A stretch of DNA of 41,722 bases from Streptomyces himastatinicus ATCC 53653. GTDB taxonomy: Bacteria; Actinomycetota; Actinomycetes; Streptomycetales; Streptomycetaceae. A program made the translations under genes and the position numbers. The notes below the pieces were generated by a model, which ran no database searches, was not told where the DNA came from, and was given only the letters and a program-made list of their open reading frames with translations. Shown here piece by piece: positions 1 through 7,046 of the stretch. Positions within the stretch are counted from its first letter, which is position 1; each line of letters opens with the position of its first letter. Where the stretch lies: contig NZ_GG657754.1 of the NCBI RefSeq assembly GCF_000158915.1, forward strand, positions 2,999,331 through 3,041,052, in the 5' to 3' direction.

Positions 1-24
1 ACCGATCAGCCGCATCGCGTCCAT
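1..24 (-). CDS. 5' end of a minus-strand gene, cut by the window edge
   Basis: Only eight codons are visible, beginning with an ATG whose complement is at 22-24 and reading M-D-A-M-R-L-I-G. A purine-rich GAGGGG lies about 8 nt upstream of this ATG, which suits a ribosome binding site. Nothing of the product can be recognised from so short a piece. The orientation matches the next two genes, but about 130 bp separate it from them. Confidence 0.3.
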
Positions 25-156
25 GCCCCGAACCCCTCTCAACGGACTTTCCGCACCCGTCACTCCTCCACTACCCAGAGTGATGACTAACAGGCCGAAA
101 AGCTAGGGGAATTCAGGAATCTGTTCACAACAGTTGCGTTGTGGATAACTTTATCG

Positions 157-567
157 CTACGGAGAGTGACGAACGGGGCTTCCAGGCGCCGCAATCGGGA
201 ACCGGCCCTCGTTGCGGTCGATCTTCGCGGCCAGCGCGGCGAGCGCGTCGATCCCCAGCACTTCGCAGAACTGGAGCAGATACGCCAGCACATCGGCGAC
301 CTCGTCCTCGACCCGGGCCGCCTTCCCCGGCTCCTCCATCACCCGCGCCGACTCCTCAGGCGTCAGCCACTGGAAGATCTCCACCAGCTCCGACGCCTCG
401 ACGCTCAGCGCCGCCGCGAGGTTCTTCGGGGTGTGGTACTGCTGCCAGTCGCGCACCGCCGCGAAGGCCGCCAGCCTGCGCTGGAGGCCCGCCACATCAA
501 GGCCGTCGGGTCGACGCTCACACGCGGCGGGAGGCGCACCGGACTCGGGTTCAAGAGACTCGCTCAC
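157..567 (-). CDS. MazG-like nucleotide pyrophosphohydrolase
   Basis: A 136-aa all-helical protein of the MazG / RS21-C6 type, which hydrolyses non-canonical or excess (d)NTPs to the monophosphate and pyrophosphate. Seen in the sequence: the family start W-x-x-Y-H-T-P-K-N-L-A-A-A-L near residue 41, the metal-binding helix with E-A-S-E-L-V-E-I-F-Q-W, and the second acidic helix E-D-E-V-A-D-V-L-A-Y-L. Together these supply the E-x-x-E and E-x-x-D magnesium ligands. The length fits a single MazG domain, as in the small dCTPase-like members. Its first 17 bases overlap the end of the upstream ATPase gene, so the two are probably co-translated. The substrate cannot be told from sequence; a house-cleaning role is the default inference. 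Confidence 0.88.
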   Translation of the reverse strand: MSESLEPESGAPPAACERRPDGLDVAGLQRRLAAFAAVRDWQQYHTPKNLAAALSVEASELVEIFQWLTPEESARVMEEPGKAARVEDEVADVLAYLLQFCEVLGIDALAALAAKIDRNEGRFPIAAPGSPVRHSP

Positions 568-1705
568 GCTCCAGGTTTACCACCGTGACAGGAGCGTCCC
601 CCGTGACGGGGGCGTCCCCGACCGCCCCCGTCACGTCCCCCACCGTCCCCACCAGCCGGATGTGCCCCCGTGCGCACATCCGGACCGCCACCCCCAGCAG
701 CTCCCGCGCCTGCCGCCGGTCCAGGCACCGGTCGAAACCGTCCGCCAGCACCGTCAGCACCTGCCGCGCGGGAAGCACATCCGCCGCCGGTTCCATCGCC
801 AGCACCCCCGGACCGGTCAGCAGCACCAGCGCGAGCGCCAGATAGCGCAACTCCCCGTCCCCCAGCCGCTCCACCGGCATCGCGCCCAGCTCCCCCTGCT
901 CCACCAGGGCCCGCACCCCTCCTCCCCCGGCCCCCTCCGTCACCAGGCCCTCCACCGGCCCCGCGCACCCCGCCCGCACCGCCGCCACCAGCGCCGCATG
1001 CCGGGAGACGCACTCCCGGCTGGTGCGCCGCAGCACCGCCGCCAGGTTCTCGCAGCCGCCGCGCAGCCGCCCGTCGCGCGGCGCCGCGGGCGCCCGCATC
1101 CCATCCGGCCGCGGATCGCAGGCGAACACCGAACGCAGCGCGATCACCACCTGCTCGGCCCCCGCCAGCGCCAGCCGCTGCCCCTCGGTGATGCCCGCCA
1201 CCCGCAGCGGCAGCAGCGAGGTCGCCAGCCGGTCGTCGGGCAGCGGAGCCCGGGTGACCGCGACCGCCCCCGCCGTATGCCAGGCGGCCTGGACGGAGCG
1301 CCGCTCCGGATCCCGCAGCGCCGTCTCCAGCAGCGTCTCCCCCGCCCCCGTCAACCGCTCGCCCACGATGCGCAGTTCGGGCTCGGCCTGTACGGCGACA
1401 TCGAGCCGCACCGGCCCGACCGGGCCGTCCACGGTGCACCCGATACGGAAGCCGCGCCGCCCCTGCCGGTCCGGCCGCGCCCGGCGCGGGATGTACGACG
1501 CGGGCTCGCGGAACACCTCCGCGAGCCGGGCGCCCCCCGCCAGGCGCGCGAGCGCCGCGTACGCCTCCAGCACGCCCGATTTACCGCTTCCGCTCGGCCC
1601 GGCGAACAGCGTCAGCGGCCCCAGCGAAAAGGCCGCACGTCGATGGGACTTGAAGGCGGACAGCCTCAACTCGGTCACGGCGGGCCGCAGCCCGGATGCG
1701 CTCAT
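551..1705 (-). CDS. AAA/SMC-like P-loop ATPase
   Basis: A 384-aa predicted ATPase. The Walker A motif G-P-S-G-S-G-K-S lies at residues 36-43, directly after a short L-R-L-x-x-F-K-S-H beta segment, as in RecF/OLD/ABC-like ATPases. Near the C-terminus a G-D-G-E-L-R-Y-L-A-L-A segment resembles the ABC signature and is followed by a hydrophobic Walker-B-like strand. No TOPRIM or nuclease domain is present, so it is not a full OLD protein. The ATG at 1705 was preferred over an in-frame start at 1801 because similarity to the ATPase fold begins immediately after it and the extension is unstructured. It is transcribed with the MazG-like gene, overlapping by 17 bp. The role is unknown; a nucleotide-pool or stress function is inferred from its partner only. 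Confidence 0.8.
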   Translation of the reverse strand: MSASGLRPAVTELRLSAFKSHRRAAFSLGPLTLFAGPSGSGKSGVLEAYAALARLAGGARLAEVFREPASYIPRRARPDRQGRRGFRIGCTVDGPVGPVRLDVAVQAEPELRIVGERLTGAGETLLETALRDPERRSVQAAWHTAGAVAVTRAPLPDDRLATSLLPLRVAGITEGQRLALAGAEQVVIALRSVFACDPRPDGMRAPAAPRDGRLRGGCENLAAVLRRTSRECVSRHAALVAAVRAGCAGPVEGLVTEGAGGGGVRALVEQGELGAMPVERLGDGELRYLALALVLLTGPGVLAMEPAADVLPARQVLTVLADGFDRCLDRRQARELLGVAVRMCARGHIRLVGTVGDVTGAVGDAPVTGDAPVTVVNLERERVS

Positions 1706-1812
1706 GCCCGGAACATATCTGTGGGGACATACCGCCGAACCGTTACTCCTTCCGTATCTTCCTACCATCGGGGGATGGTGGATGTGACCGAAGATGACCA
1801 CGGGGGCGCACG

Positions 1813-2337
1813 ATGGCCGACAGCACGTTCTGGATCGCGGCCCTCACCGGTGGCACCGCCGTCGTCGCCAGTTGGGTCACCAGCCGTGGCAACACCCGCG
1901 CCGCCCAGATCCAGGCCGACACCGCGGCCCGCGCCCAGCAGACGGAGCGGCTGCGCGACAGCAGGCGGACCGCGTACCTGGAACTGATCGAACAGATCCA
2001 CATCATGGGCGACTTCTACTGGGAGATCTCCGCCGCCCAGCGAAACGGCGACTTCCGCACCCGCCCCGCCCTGCTGGACGAAACGCTGGAGCGCGAGCGC
2101 GACCACTACGGGAAGCTGCGGCACCGTGCGCGGGTGGTCGAGCTGGAGGGTCCTGCCGCCGCGGGCGAGGCGGCGCGCAAACTCCAGAAGTCGACCGGCC
2201 GGTTCCACCGCTCCCTGGTGGCCATGGCCGCCGACGACCCGGAGGCGATACGCCGCTTCAACGACGCCTACAGCCCCTTCTGGGCCACCCTCGGGGACTT
2301 CGTGGACGTCGCGAAGACGTCGCTCCAGGAGCCGTAG
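1813..2337 (+). CDS. Small membrane-anchored protein of unknown function
   Basis: A 174-aa protein that I cannot assign to a characterised family. Residues about 5-23 (F-W-I-A-A-L-T-G-G-T-A-V-V-A-S-W) form one short hydrophobic segment. The rest is polar and predicted largely helical, rich in R, E, A and Q, with coiled-coil character from about residue 28 to 130. This resembles a recurrent Streptomyces arrangement of one N-terminal transmembrane helix plus a cytoplasmic coiled coil. It is divergent from the ATPase gene with 107 bp between the two starts, so the two promoters must share this gap. It converges on the gene ending at 2357. Coding strand and start are well supported by GC pattern; function is unknown. 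Confidence 0.72.
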   Translation: MADSTFWIAALTGGTAVVASWVTSRGNTRAAQIQADTAARAQQTERLRDSRRTAYLELIEQIHIMGDFYWEISAAQRNGDFRTRPALLDETLERERDHYGKLRHRARVVELEGPAAAGEAARKLQKSTGRFHRSLVAMAADDPEAIRRFNDAYSPFWATLGDFVDVAKTSLQEP

Positions 2338-2349
2338 GCACAGCACCGC

Positions 2350-2367
2350 TCGGGGATCACTCCCCGA
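2350..2367. terminator. Small hairpin between convergent genes
   Basis: TCGGGGA and TCCCCGA form a perfect 7-bp stem with a 4-nt loop (TCAC), between the stop of the 1813-2337 gene and the stop of the convergent minus-strand gene at 2357, which it overlaps. It probably acts as a bidirectional terminator, but it has no T-run and is short. Confidence 0.45.
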
Positions 2368-2797
2368 CAAGCGCTCCGGCAAGGTGCGTGGCCAGGGCTT
2401 CGGCCATGGGCCGCAGCCCCATGGCGCGCGGAAGCACGTGGTCGTCGTAGTCGCCGTCCTCGATGGACTCCCGGTTGTTGAACAGGACACGCACGTCGGA
2501 ATCCAACATGGCCACGAACCAAGACATGAACTCGGCCGCGTCCAGGGCCGTATAGCCGGTCAGGGTCAACCCGGTGTGGCTGTACTCCCCGGACCGCTCG
2601 GCGCCGCCTTCGAAGATCATGGCGAACTCGGCTGACTCGGCCACCCCGGAGTCATCTTCGGTCAGGGCGGTCGTGCAATTGGGCCACCGGCCCCGAGCAG
2701 CCTGCGCGAAGTCCTCGAGCGTAACCCCCCACCTCCCGCCCCCGGCCGGGGCGAAGTAGTAACTTGTGATGACGAGGGCGGCTTCATCGGGAGTCAT
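2357..2797 (-). CDS. Probable immunity protein for the adjacent REase-fold toxin
   Basis: A 146-aa soluble, acidic protein with no signal peptide or membrane segment. I do not recognise a named immunity family. The assignment rests on context: it starts 23 bp after the stop of the toxin gene, on the same strand, is small and strongly acidic (runs such as E-D-D-S and I-E-D-G-D-Y-D-D), and its base composition is lower in GC than the surrounding housekeeping genes. These are the usual features of the cognate immunity gene at the 3' end of a polymorphic-toxin locus. The acidity would suit masking of a basic DNA-binding nuclease surface. It could alternatively be an unrelated hypothetical gene. 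Confidence 0.6.
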   Translation of the reverse strand: MTPDEAALVITSYYFAPAGGGRWGVTLEDFAQAARGRWPNCTTALTEDDSGVAESAEFAMIFEGGAERSGEYSHTGLTLTGYTALDAAEFMSWFVAMLDSDVRVLFNNRESIEDGDYDDHVLPRAMGLRPMAEALATHLAGALVGE

Positions 2798-2820
2798 AGG
2801 TCACTCATTTCTCAGTCGTT

Positions 2821-4422
2821 CTAGCCAGGGTGGTACCGGACACTACCCGGCACTCCATCTTTCGCCATCAGGTACTGCCAATATGCCATGCTTTCCGGGC
2901 CATTTGTAATGATCTCCAAGCCTTTGACTTTACTTCCGTCAGCCTTTATAGCGCGACCGTAGTCCCTGACCTCCTTGGCGTCCTCTCTATGCGGACCCTT
3001 TTCCCACTGCTTCTTCGCATCTTCGGGAAGTTCGAGCTTTTCCAGCGTGCGCGGAGTCTTGCACGAGTTCGGATCATTGACGTACTTGGCGTCGAGAGCA
3101 TACCCGTCCTCAGCCCGTAGTCCGTCGGCTTGCTGGACGCTCTTCTGACCTTCTTTGGGCGGCAGGGGTAGATCGTATTCGGGGTAGCCCGCGGTGTCGG
3201 CCTGATAGCGGTTGACCGGGTCCTTCTCGGTCCGTTGGTTGGCGAAGTCGTGTTGATGCAGGCCGGACGCCCACTTACGGAAGTCGGCCTGCTCCTTGGC
3301 ACTCAGCCGAGTCGCGCCAGGCTCCGGCGGAATGGGCCCCTTGGGATTGACACCCGGGCGGGGCGGCCCCGGGACCGGAGGTTTGCGATTTCCGTAGAAC
3401 GCAGCGAAGATGCCGCTCGTCCCTGAAGAAGCCGGAGCCTTCGCTACGACTGGAACGGCGGGCATCGGCACACGCAGAGGAGCCGCCGGAAAGATCGACG
3501 GGAGGTCGGGGTCCAAGGGGGCCGCTGGCTCGGGCAGCTTCACCTTGCGCCCCGAGCCGTCGAGGACGCCGGGAATGCGCCCGAGCCCGTTGATACGCGT
3601 GTCGCCACAGACAGCGTCGTTAAGGCCGTGATCGTTGTCGTTGTCCAGCAAGGAGTCACCGAGGGGCCCGCCGCCCGCCATCCAGTCCGCCTTGGCGTCC
3701 TCGACATGCCCGGCATAGGCGTCGCAGGCGCCAGCGATCTCATAACAAGCCGTGGCCAGGTTCGCCAACAACGCCTCGCCCTCGACGCTTTCGGCAGGAC
3801 GGTCTCCGGCGCCTATGAACATGTCGAAGTAGTCGACGAACCCCGTGACAGCTCGCCCGGCCCAGTCTCCGACCAGCATCCGCTGGCCCGTCTGCGCACT
3901 GATACGCGTATCGTCCAGCAACTCCCCGGCCTTACGCCAAGCCTTGCCCGCTTCCTTGGCCTTGGCAGCGTCTCCCCGTGGCCCCTGAGTGTTGAAGTCA
4001 TCGAGCCAGTCTTCCTTGGCCACGACTTCTGGAAGGTCGTCCTCGCTGCCCACGGGATTGCACTCGCTGTTCGTGGCGGGCCCTTTGAGCATATTGATGG
4101 CTTCGTCCGGTGAGAACTTCCCTATCATCGATGCCGCGATCTTGCTATCCGTCGCAAGGAAGTCGAAGGCCATCTTCATCACCGTGGCGGAGAGATTGCC
4201 CATCGTGTACGTGGAGAAGGACATCTGAGCCACGGCTTCACGGGCAGCGCCCTGGTACACCTTTGCGAAGTTGCGTCCGCCCTCGTCGTCACCGGCCATG
4301 CCCTTGGAGGTCTCCAACGCCACTACCAGAGCGTTGACGACCTCCACCAGAAAGTTCATGTGGGTACTGAAACCGCCGGATATGCCCACCAATTGGTCTG
4401 ATTTGACATGCACGTCCGCCAT
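2821..4422 (-). CDS. Polymorphic toxin with restriction-endonuclease-fold C-terminus (Tox-REase-2 type)
   Basis: A 533-aa modular protein. Residues about 1-100 are helical and resemble WXG100-like T7SS/ESX substrates. Residues 100-270 are a helical middle region. Residues 290-372 are a Pro-rich linker. Residues about 380-533 form a nuclease-like domain. In that last part one sees R-Y-Q at 405-407, E-Y at 415-416, A-D-G at 432-434, then L-D-A-K-Y-V at 443-448, which provides the D/E-x-K core of the restriction-endonuclease fold. A G-L-E-I-I-T-N-G strand lies near 501 and G-V-P-G-x-V at the end. This pattern matches the Streptomyces restriction-endonuclease-fold toxin 2 family, which presumably cleaves nucleic acid in a competing cell. 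The start has a strong GGGGGAGGAG ribosome site. There is no Sec signal, so export by a type VII-like route is inferred. A probable immunity gene follows. Confidence 0.85.
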   Translation of the reverse strand: MADVHVKSDQLVGISGGFSTHMNFLVEVVNALVVALETSKGMAGDDEGGRNFAKVYQGAAREAVAQMSFSTYTMGNLSATVMKMAFDFLATDSKIAASMIGKFSPDEAINMLKGPATNSECNPVGSEDDLPEVVAKEDWLDDFNTQGPRGDAAKAKEAGKAWRKAGELLDDTRISAQTGQRMLVGDWAGRAVTGFVDYFDMFIGAGDRPAESVEGEALLANLATACYEIAGACDAYAGHVEDAKADWMAGGGPLGDSLLDNDNDHGLNDAVCGDTRINGLGRIPGVLDGSGRKVKLPEPAAPLDPDLPSIFPAAPLRVPMPAVPVVAKAPASSGTSGIFAAFYGNRKPPVPGPPRPGVNPKGPIPPEPGATRLSAKEQADFRKWASGLHQHDFANQRTEKDPVNRYQADTAGYPEYDLPLPPKEGQKSVQQADGLRAEDGYALDAKYVNDPNSCKTPRTLEKLELPEDAKKQWEKGPHREDAKEVRDYGRAIKADGSKVKGLEIITNGPESMAYWQYLMAKDGVPGSVRYHPG

Positions 4423-4530
4423 TTAGCACTCCTCCCCCGACAGAAAACCGACCACGCCGAACAGTCTATCGACAGCAACACACTTATGCGCGGCACGACT
4501 TGCCAGCCCGGGAAGTCACAAGCACACACG

Positions 4531-4644
4531 TCACCGCGGCATGTCCAGTTCTGCGCGGACGGTTTTCCCGACCGGCGGGCGGTCAATTACCGTCCACCGG
4601 TTGGCGAGGGTGTCAACCAGAAGAAGCCCGCGCCGGGTCTCGGA
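4531..4644 (-). pseudogene. C-terminal remnant of an RsbW-like ATP-binding regulator
   Basis: About 37 codons ending at a stop at 4531 read like the C-terminus of the very common Streptomyces RsbW/SpoIIAB-type histidine-kinase-fold ATPases: a G-R-G-L-L-L-V-D-A-L-A-x-R-W type segment (here R-R-G-L-L-L-V-D-T-L-A-N-R-W) followed by G-K-T-V-x-A-E-L. Nothing resembling the N-box or G1 box lies upstream, so only the end of the gene is left. Genes of this kind typically neighbour an HTH-DUF5753 gene and a DUF397 gene (WhiJ-type clusters), and those two follow here at 4872-5880. The fragment therefore looks like the decayed third member. The rest of the 4423-4871 gap shows no gene. Confidence 0.5.
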
Positions 4645-4740
4645 CAGAGTCGGCGGGGCGTGAACACACGTGCGGTGACGGGCCCTTGGCAGGTGGAGCG
4701 TGACGCCATGCGCCCACCGTGGCCTGCGGATTTCCCTGCG

Positions 4741-4790
4741 CACCAGGATGACGACGCGTACGCTGAGTCATCGTACGCACACAACTGGTG
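4741..4790. promoter_or_regulatory. Nested inverted repeat upstream of the HTH gene
   Basis: Inner arms GCGTACG (4756-4762) and CGTACGC (4772-4778) flank a 9-bp spacer. Outer arms CACCAG (4741-4746) and CTGGTG (4785-4790) are nearly concentric with them. The element lies 80-130 bp upstream of the HTH gene start, where an autoregulatory operator for a DNA-binding protein of this type would be expected. Which protein binds it is not known. Confidence 0.4.
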
Positions 4791-4871
4791 GACGGTACTC
4801 GTAACCGACCGTAAGCATGGGTGCGATCAGGAGGGGCACCGCGGGGCGGGTTGCACAGGAGGTGGCCAGCG

Positions 4872-5698
4872 ATGGCCGAGGAAAGTGTCAGTACGGATGG
4901 TGGGTCGGAACCGGGTGAGGTGCCCGCGTCGCTGTGCGGCGGGGAACCGGAAACTTCCGGCAGTCTGCGGACGTTCGGGGCCGTCGTCGAGGCTCTGCGG
5001 GAACATGTGGGTCTGAGCAGGGCGGAGTTCGCGGAGCTCGTGCGGTTCTCCAAGCACACGGTGGCGTCGGTCGAACAGGGACGGCGCATGCCGGACCCCT
5101 CACTCGTGGAACGGGCGGAGGAGGCGTTGGGGAACACCGGCGCCGCGCGGGAGGCCGCCCGGCACCTTTGCCGACAGCCGGGGCTGGCGGCCTGGTTCCG
5201 GCAGTGGGCGCGCCTGGAGAGGGTGGCGATCAGCCTCTACACCTACGAATGCCCGGGTGGTGCCGGGCCTGTTGCAGACCGAGGCATACGCGCAGGCAGT
5301 GTCGCTGAGCGTCCCCGCCCCGTGCCGGACGAGGCGGAGGATGGCCCGAGCGCATCGCCGCCCGGCTCGCACGACAGGAGCTGCTGTCCACCAGCCGTAA
5401 GCCGCCGGCGGTGTTCAACTTCATCATCGAACAGGCGGTGCTGGAACGGTACACGGGTGGCGAGGACGTCACGCGGGAGCTGCTGGATCATCTGCTGGAC
5501 GTGGACGAGCGGCACTGGAACGTGGAGTTGCAGATCATGCCGTTGCGGAAGCCGGTGCGCGCTGGGCTGGACGGTCCCGTGCAGTTGCTGGAGACCCCCG
5601 AGCACCGCTGGTTCGGGTACTCCGAAGGGCAGAAGAACGGCCGCCTGATCTCTGACCCAAAGGAGATCAGCGTGGAGCGGATGCGAGGAGACCTATGA
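4872..5698 (+). pseudogene. Frameshifted WhiJ-type regulator (XRE HTH + DUF5753)
   Basis: The ATG at 4872 has GGAGG nine bases upstream. An XRE helix-turn-helix is intact at about residues 33-90 (L-S-R-A-E-F-A-E-L-V-R-F-S-K-H-T-V-A-S-V-E-Q-G-R-R-M-P). The DUF5753 sensor domain begins normally (A-W-F-R-Q-W-A-R-L-E-R-V-A-I) but the frame is lost at about 5251-5254, where one C too many precedes the expected R-V-V-P-G-L-L-Q-T-E-A-Y-A. It changes again near 5314-5322 and near 5341-5348. From about 5348 the last frame carries the rest of the domain (R-I-A-A-R-L-A-R-Q-E-L-L, then F-I-I-E-Q-A-V-L) to a stop at 5696-5698. So at least three indels lie within 100 bp. Intact homologues are about 280 aa and act with DUF397 partners in developmental regulation. 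This is either a recent pseudogene or a stretch of consensus error. Confidence 0.85.
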
Positions 5699-5880
5699 GC
5701 ACGTCGGAACTCATCTGGCACAAGTCCAGCTACAGCAGCGGCAGCGAAGGCGACTGCGTCGAGGTGGCCACCTGCCCCGGCACAGTCCATGTGCGCGACT
5801 CGAAGGACAAGGCGGGCGCACAGCTCGCCTTCTCCTCCACTGAGTGGGCCGATTTCGTGGCGTACGCCGCCGGGCGCTGA
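5695..5880 (+). CDS. DUF397 small protein, partner of the WhiJ-type regulator
   Basis: A 61-aa DUF397 protein with the family's defining W-x-K-S-S-Y-S-S segment at residues 8-15, a G-D-C-V-E-V-A motif at about 19-25, V-R-D-S-K-D near 33, and the C-terminal W-x-x-F-V-A-Y-A ending. In Streptomyces these proteins are encoded directly downstream of HTH-DUF5753 regulators and are thought to bind and modulate them. Here the ATG overlaps the stop of the HTH gene (ATGA at 5695-5698), so translation would normally be coupled. That coupling would be lost if the upstream frameshifts are real. The reading frame itself is complete. Confidence 0.88.
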   Translation: MSTSELIWHKSSYSSGSEGDCVEVATCPGTVHVRDSKDKAGAQLAFSSTEWADFVAYAAGR

Positions 5881-5885
5881 CCTAC

Positions 5886-5921
5886 CCGCCCCGAACCGGA
5901 TCACCCCCCGGTACGGGGCGG
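5886..5921 (+). terminator. Interrupted GC-rich hairpin after DUF397 gene
   Basis: CCGCCCCG (5886-5893) pairs with CGGGGCGG (5914-5921), and inside a 2-nt bulge CCGG (5896-5899) pairs with CCGG (5908-5911). It lies 5 bp after the DUF397 stop. No T-run follows, which is common for Streptomyces terminators. Confidence 0.55.
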
Positions 5922-6003
5922 CTTCATGGGGGCAACCTTCGGCATCACTCGACTGTCTATCTGTGATGAGCTGCGGCGTCTGTTTCTGACATCGGGGTCC
6001 CGC

Positions 6004-6411
6004 ATGAATCGCACCGTACGTACCGCCGTCCTGTCCATCGCCCTCACCTGCCTCGCGCTGAGTGTCTCCGCCTGCTCGGAGGAGAAGGCCGTCGACGCCG
6101 TGGACAAGGCGGTGGACCAGACGTACGAGGTCACCTACGAGGTGACGGGGAAGAACGTCCAGTCGATCGAGTTCCACGGGGGCGGCGGTAAGGCCATGAA
6201 CCCCAGAACCGCGACAGTGAAGAAGCCCGCACTGCCCTGGAAGAAGACGGTGACGCTGCGGGGCATCATGCCGTCGGCGGTGGCGCCGGTCTCCACGGAC
6301 GCCTCGGTGACCTGCAAGATTCTGCACAAGGGCAAGGTCATCGCGGAGGCCAAGGGCAAGAGCATGATCAACGCCGGTGGCTGCGTCGCGGAGTCGCCGA
6401 TCGGCAAATGA
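6004..6411 (+). CDS. MmpS-like lipoprotein
   Basis: A 135-aa exported protein. The N-terminus has M-N-R-T-V-R, a hydrophobic stretch, and a lipobox V-S-A-C with the lipidated cysteine at residue 24, so it should be anchored on the outer face of the membrane. The mature part follows the MmpS pattern: a Y-E-V-T-G-x-x-V-x-S-I-E-F strand, a central L-P-W-x-K-T-V segment, V-T-C-K-I and a late G-G-C, giving two cysteines that could pair. In mycobacteria MmpS proteins assist MmpL exporters, but no MmpL gene is nearby, and Streptomyces has many orphan MmpS-like lipoproteins. The ATG at 6004 was chosen because the signal peptide starts there; an in-frame upstream start at 5926 would only add an unrelated extension. 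A tentative role is envelope stress or binding of small ligands. Confidence 0.72.
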   Translation: MNRTVRTAVLSIALTCLALSVSACSEEKAVDAVDKAVDQTYEVTYEVTGKNVQSIEFHGGGGKAMNPRTATVKKPALPWKKTVTLRGIMPSAVAPVSTDASVTCKILHKGKVIAEAKGKSMINAGGCVAESPIGK

Positions 6412-6623
6412 CCCGGCGGGGTGCCCCCCTCCGGTCCTGGCGGACCTTCCATCCGTGCATGGGCGTCGCGTATCCGGGGCAGCCAGACCGCGTGCGGGCC
6501 GATGCGGTGGGCGACGCGGGTGGGCGGGGAATCCCTTGCAAACCGTCTCGACCGCAGCTGCCCCGCCCGGCCCCTGGGCTTCCTGCCACGAGCGACCGGG
6601 CCCACGAGGGCCGCCCTGCTCCG

Positions 6624-6964
6624 TCAGTCCTTGCCACGCCGTGTCAGGGCGTCCCTGAAACGGTCCACGATGCCTGCTCCCGGGGGCAAGCAGCTTGTTG
6701 GCGGGCGAGGTGTGCGGGGCGGAGGGGCGCGGCCGGGTCGGAGCGGTCTTCTTCGCCTGGCGGACCTTGTCGGTTGTCCTCCTCGTCACGCACGTGCGAG
6801 CACATCTCCGTCATCAGCTCACCGACCCGGTCGAACGCGGGGGCGTCAGCGTTGACGCCCCCGAGTTCCTTCATGGTCCGCTCGGCATCGGCGTGGTCCG
6901 CGATCTCCTCGTCGGCGACGCTGTCGCCGTCGGGCAGGAACTCGCGGACGGCTGGATAGAGGTA
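6624..6964 (-). pseudogene. Decayed hemerythrin-like (HHE domain) gene
   Basis: Read on the minus strand, pieces of an actinobacterial hemerythrin-like protein appear in order but in different frames. First comes Y-L-Y-P-A-V-R-E-F-L-P-D-G-D (from about 6964), continuing to D-E-E-I-A-D-H-A-D-A-E-R-T-M-K-E-L, F-D-R-V-G-E-L-M-T-E-M, and H-V-R-D-E-E-D-N. After a deletion that removes the usual L-F-P-R-L helix, another frame gives D-K-V-R-Q-A-K-K-T-A-P-T-R-P and P-A-N-K-L-L-A-P-G. A third frame carries I-V-D-R-F-R-D-A-L-T-R-R-G-K to a stop at 6624. The N-terminal half with the first HHE iron ligands is absent. The family binds a di-iron site through His/Glu of a four-helix bundle. The 6412-6623 gap beyond it shows no gene. 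Confidence 0.78.
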
Positions 6965-7046
6965 TGCGGGCGTCCCGGAAGTCCATCGCGACGACCGTTC
7001 CCTCGCAGGAGGTCGACCGTGGCGCCCAAGGAGGGGAACAGGCAGC

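Noticed and set aside
307..310. The finding entered with coordinates 307-310
   Set aside because: These are protein residue numbers, not window positions; the correct location is the entry at 12333-12344, and nothing special is claimed at 307-310 of the window.
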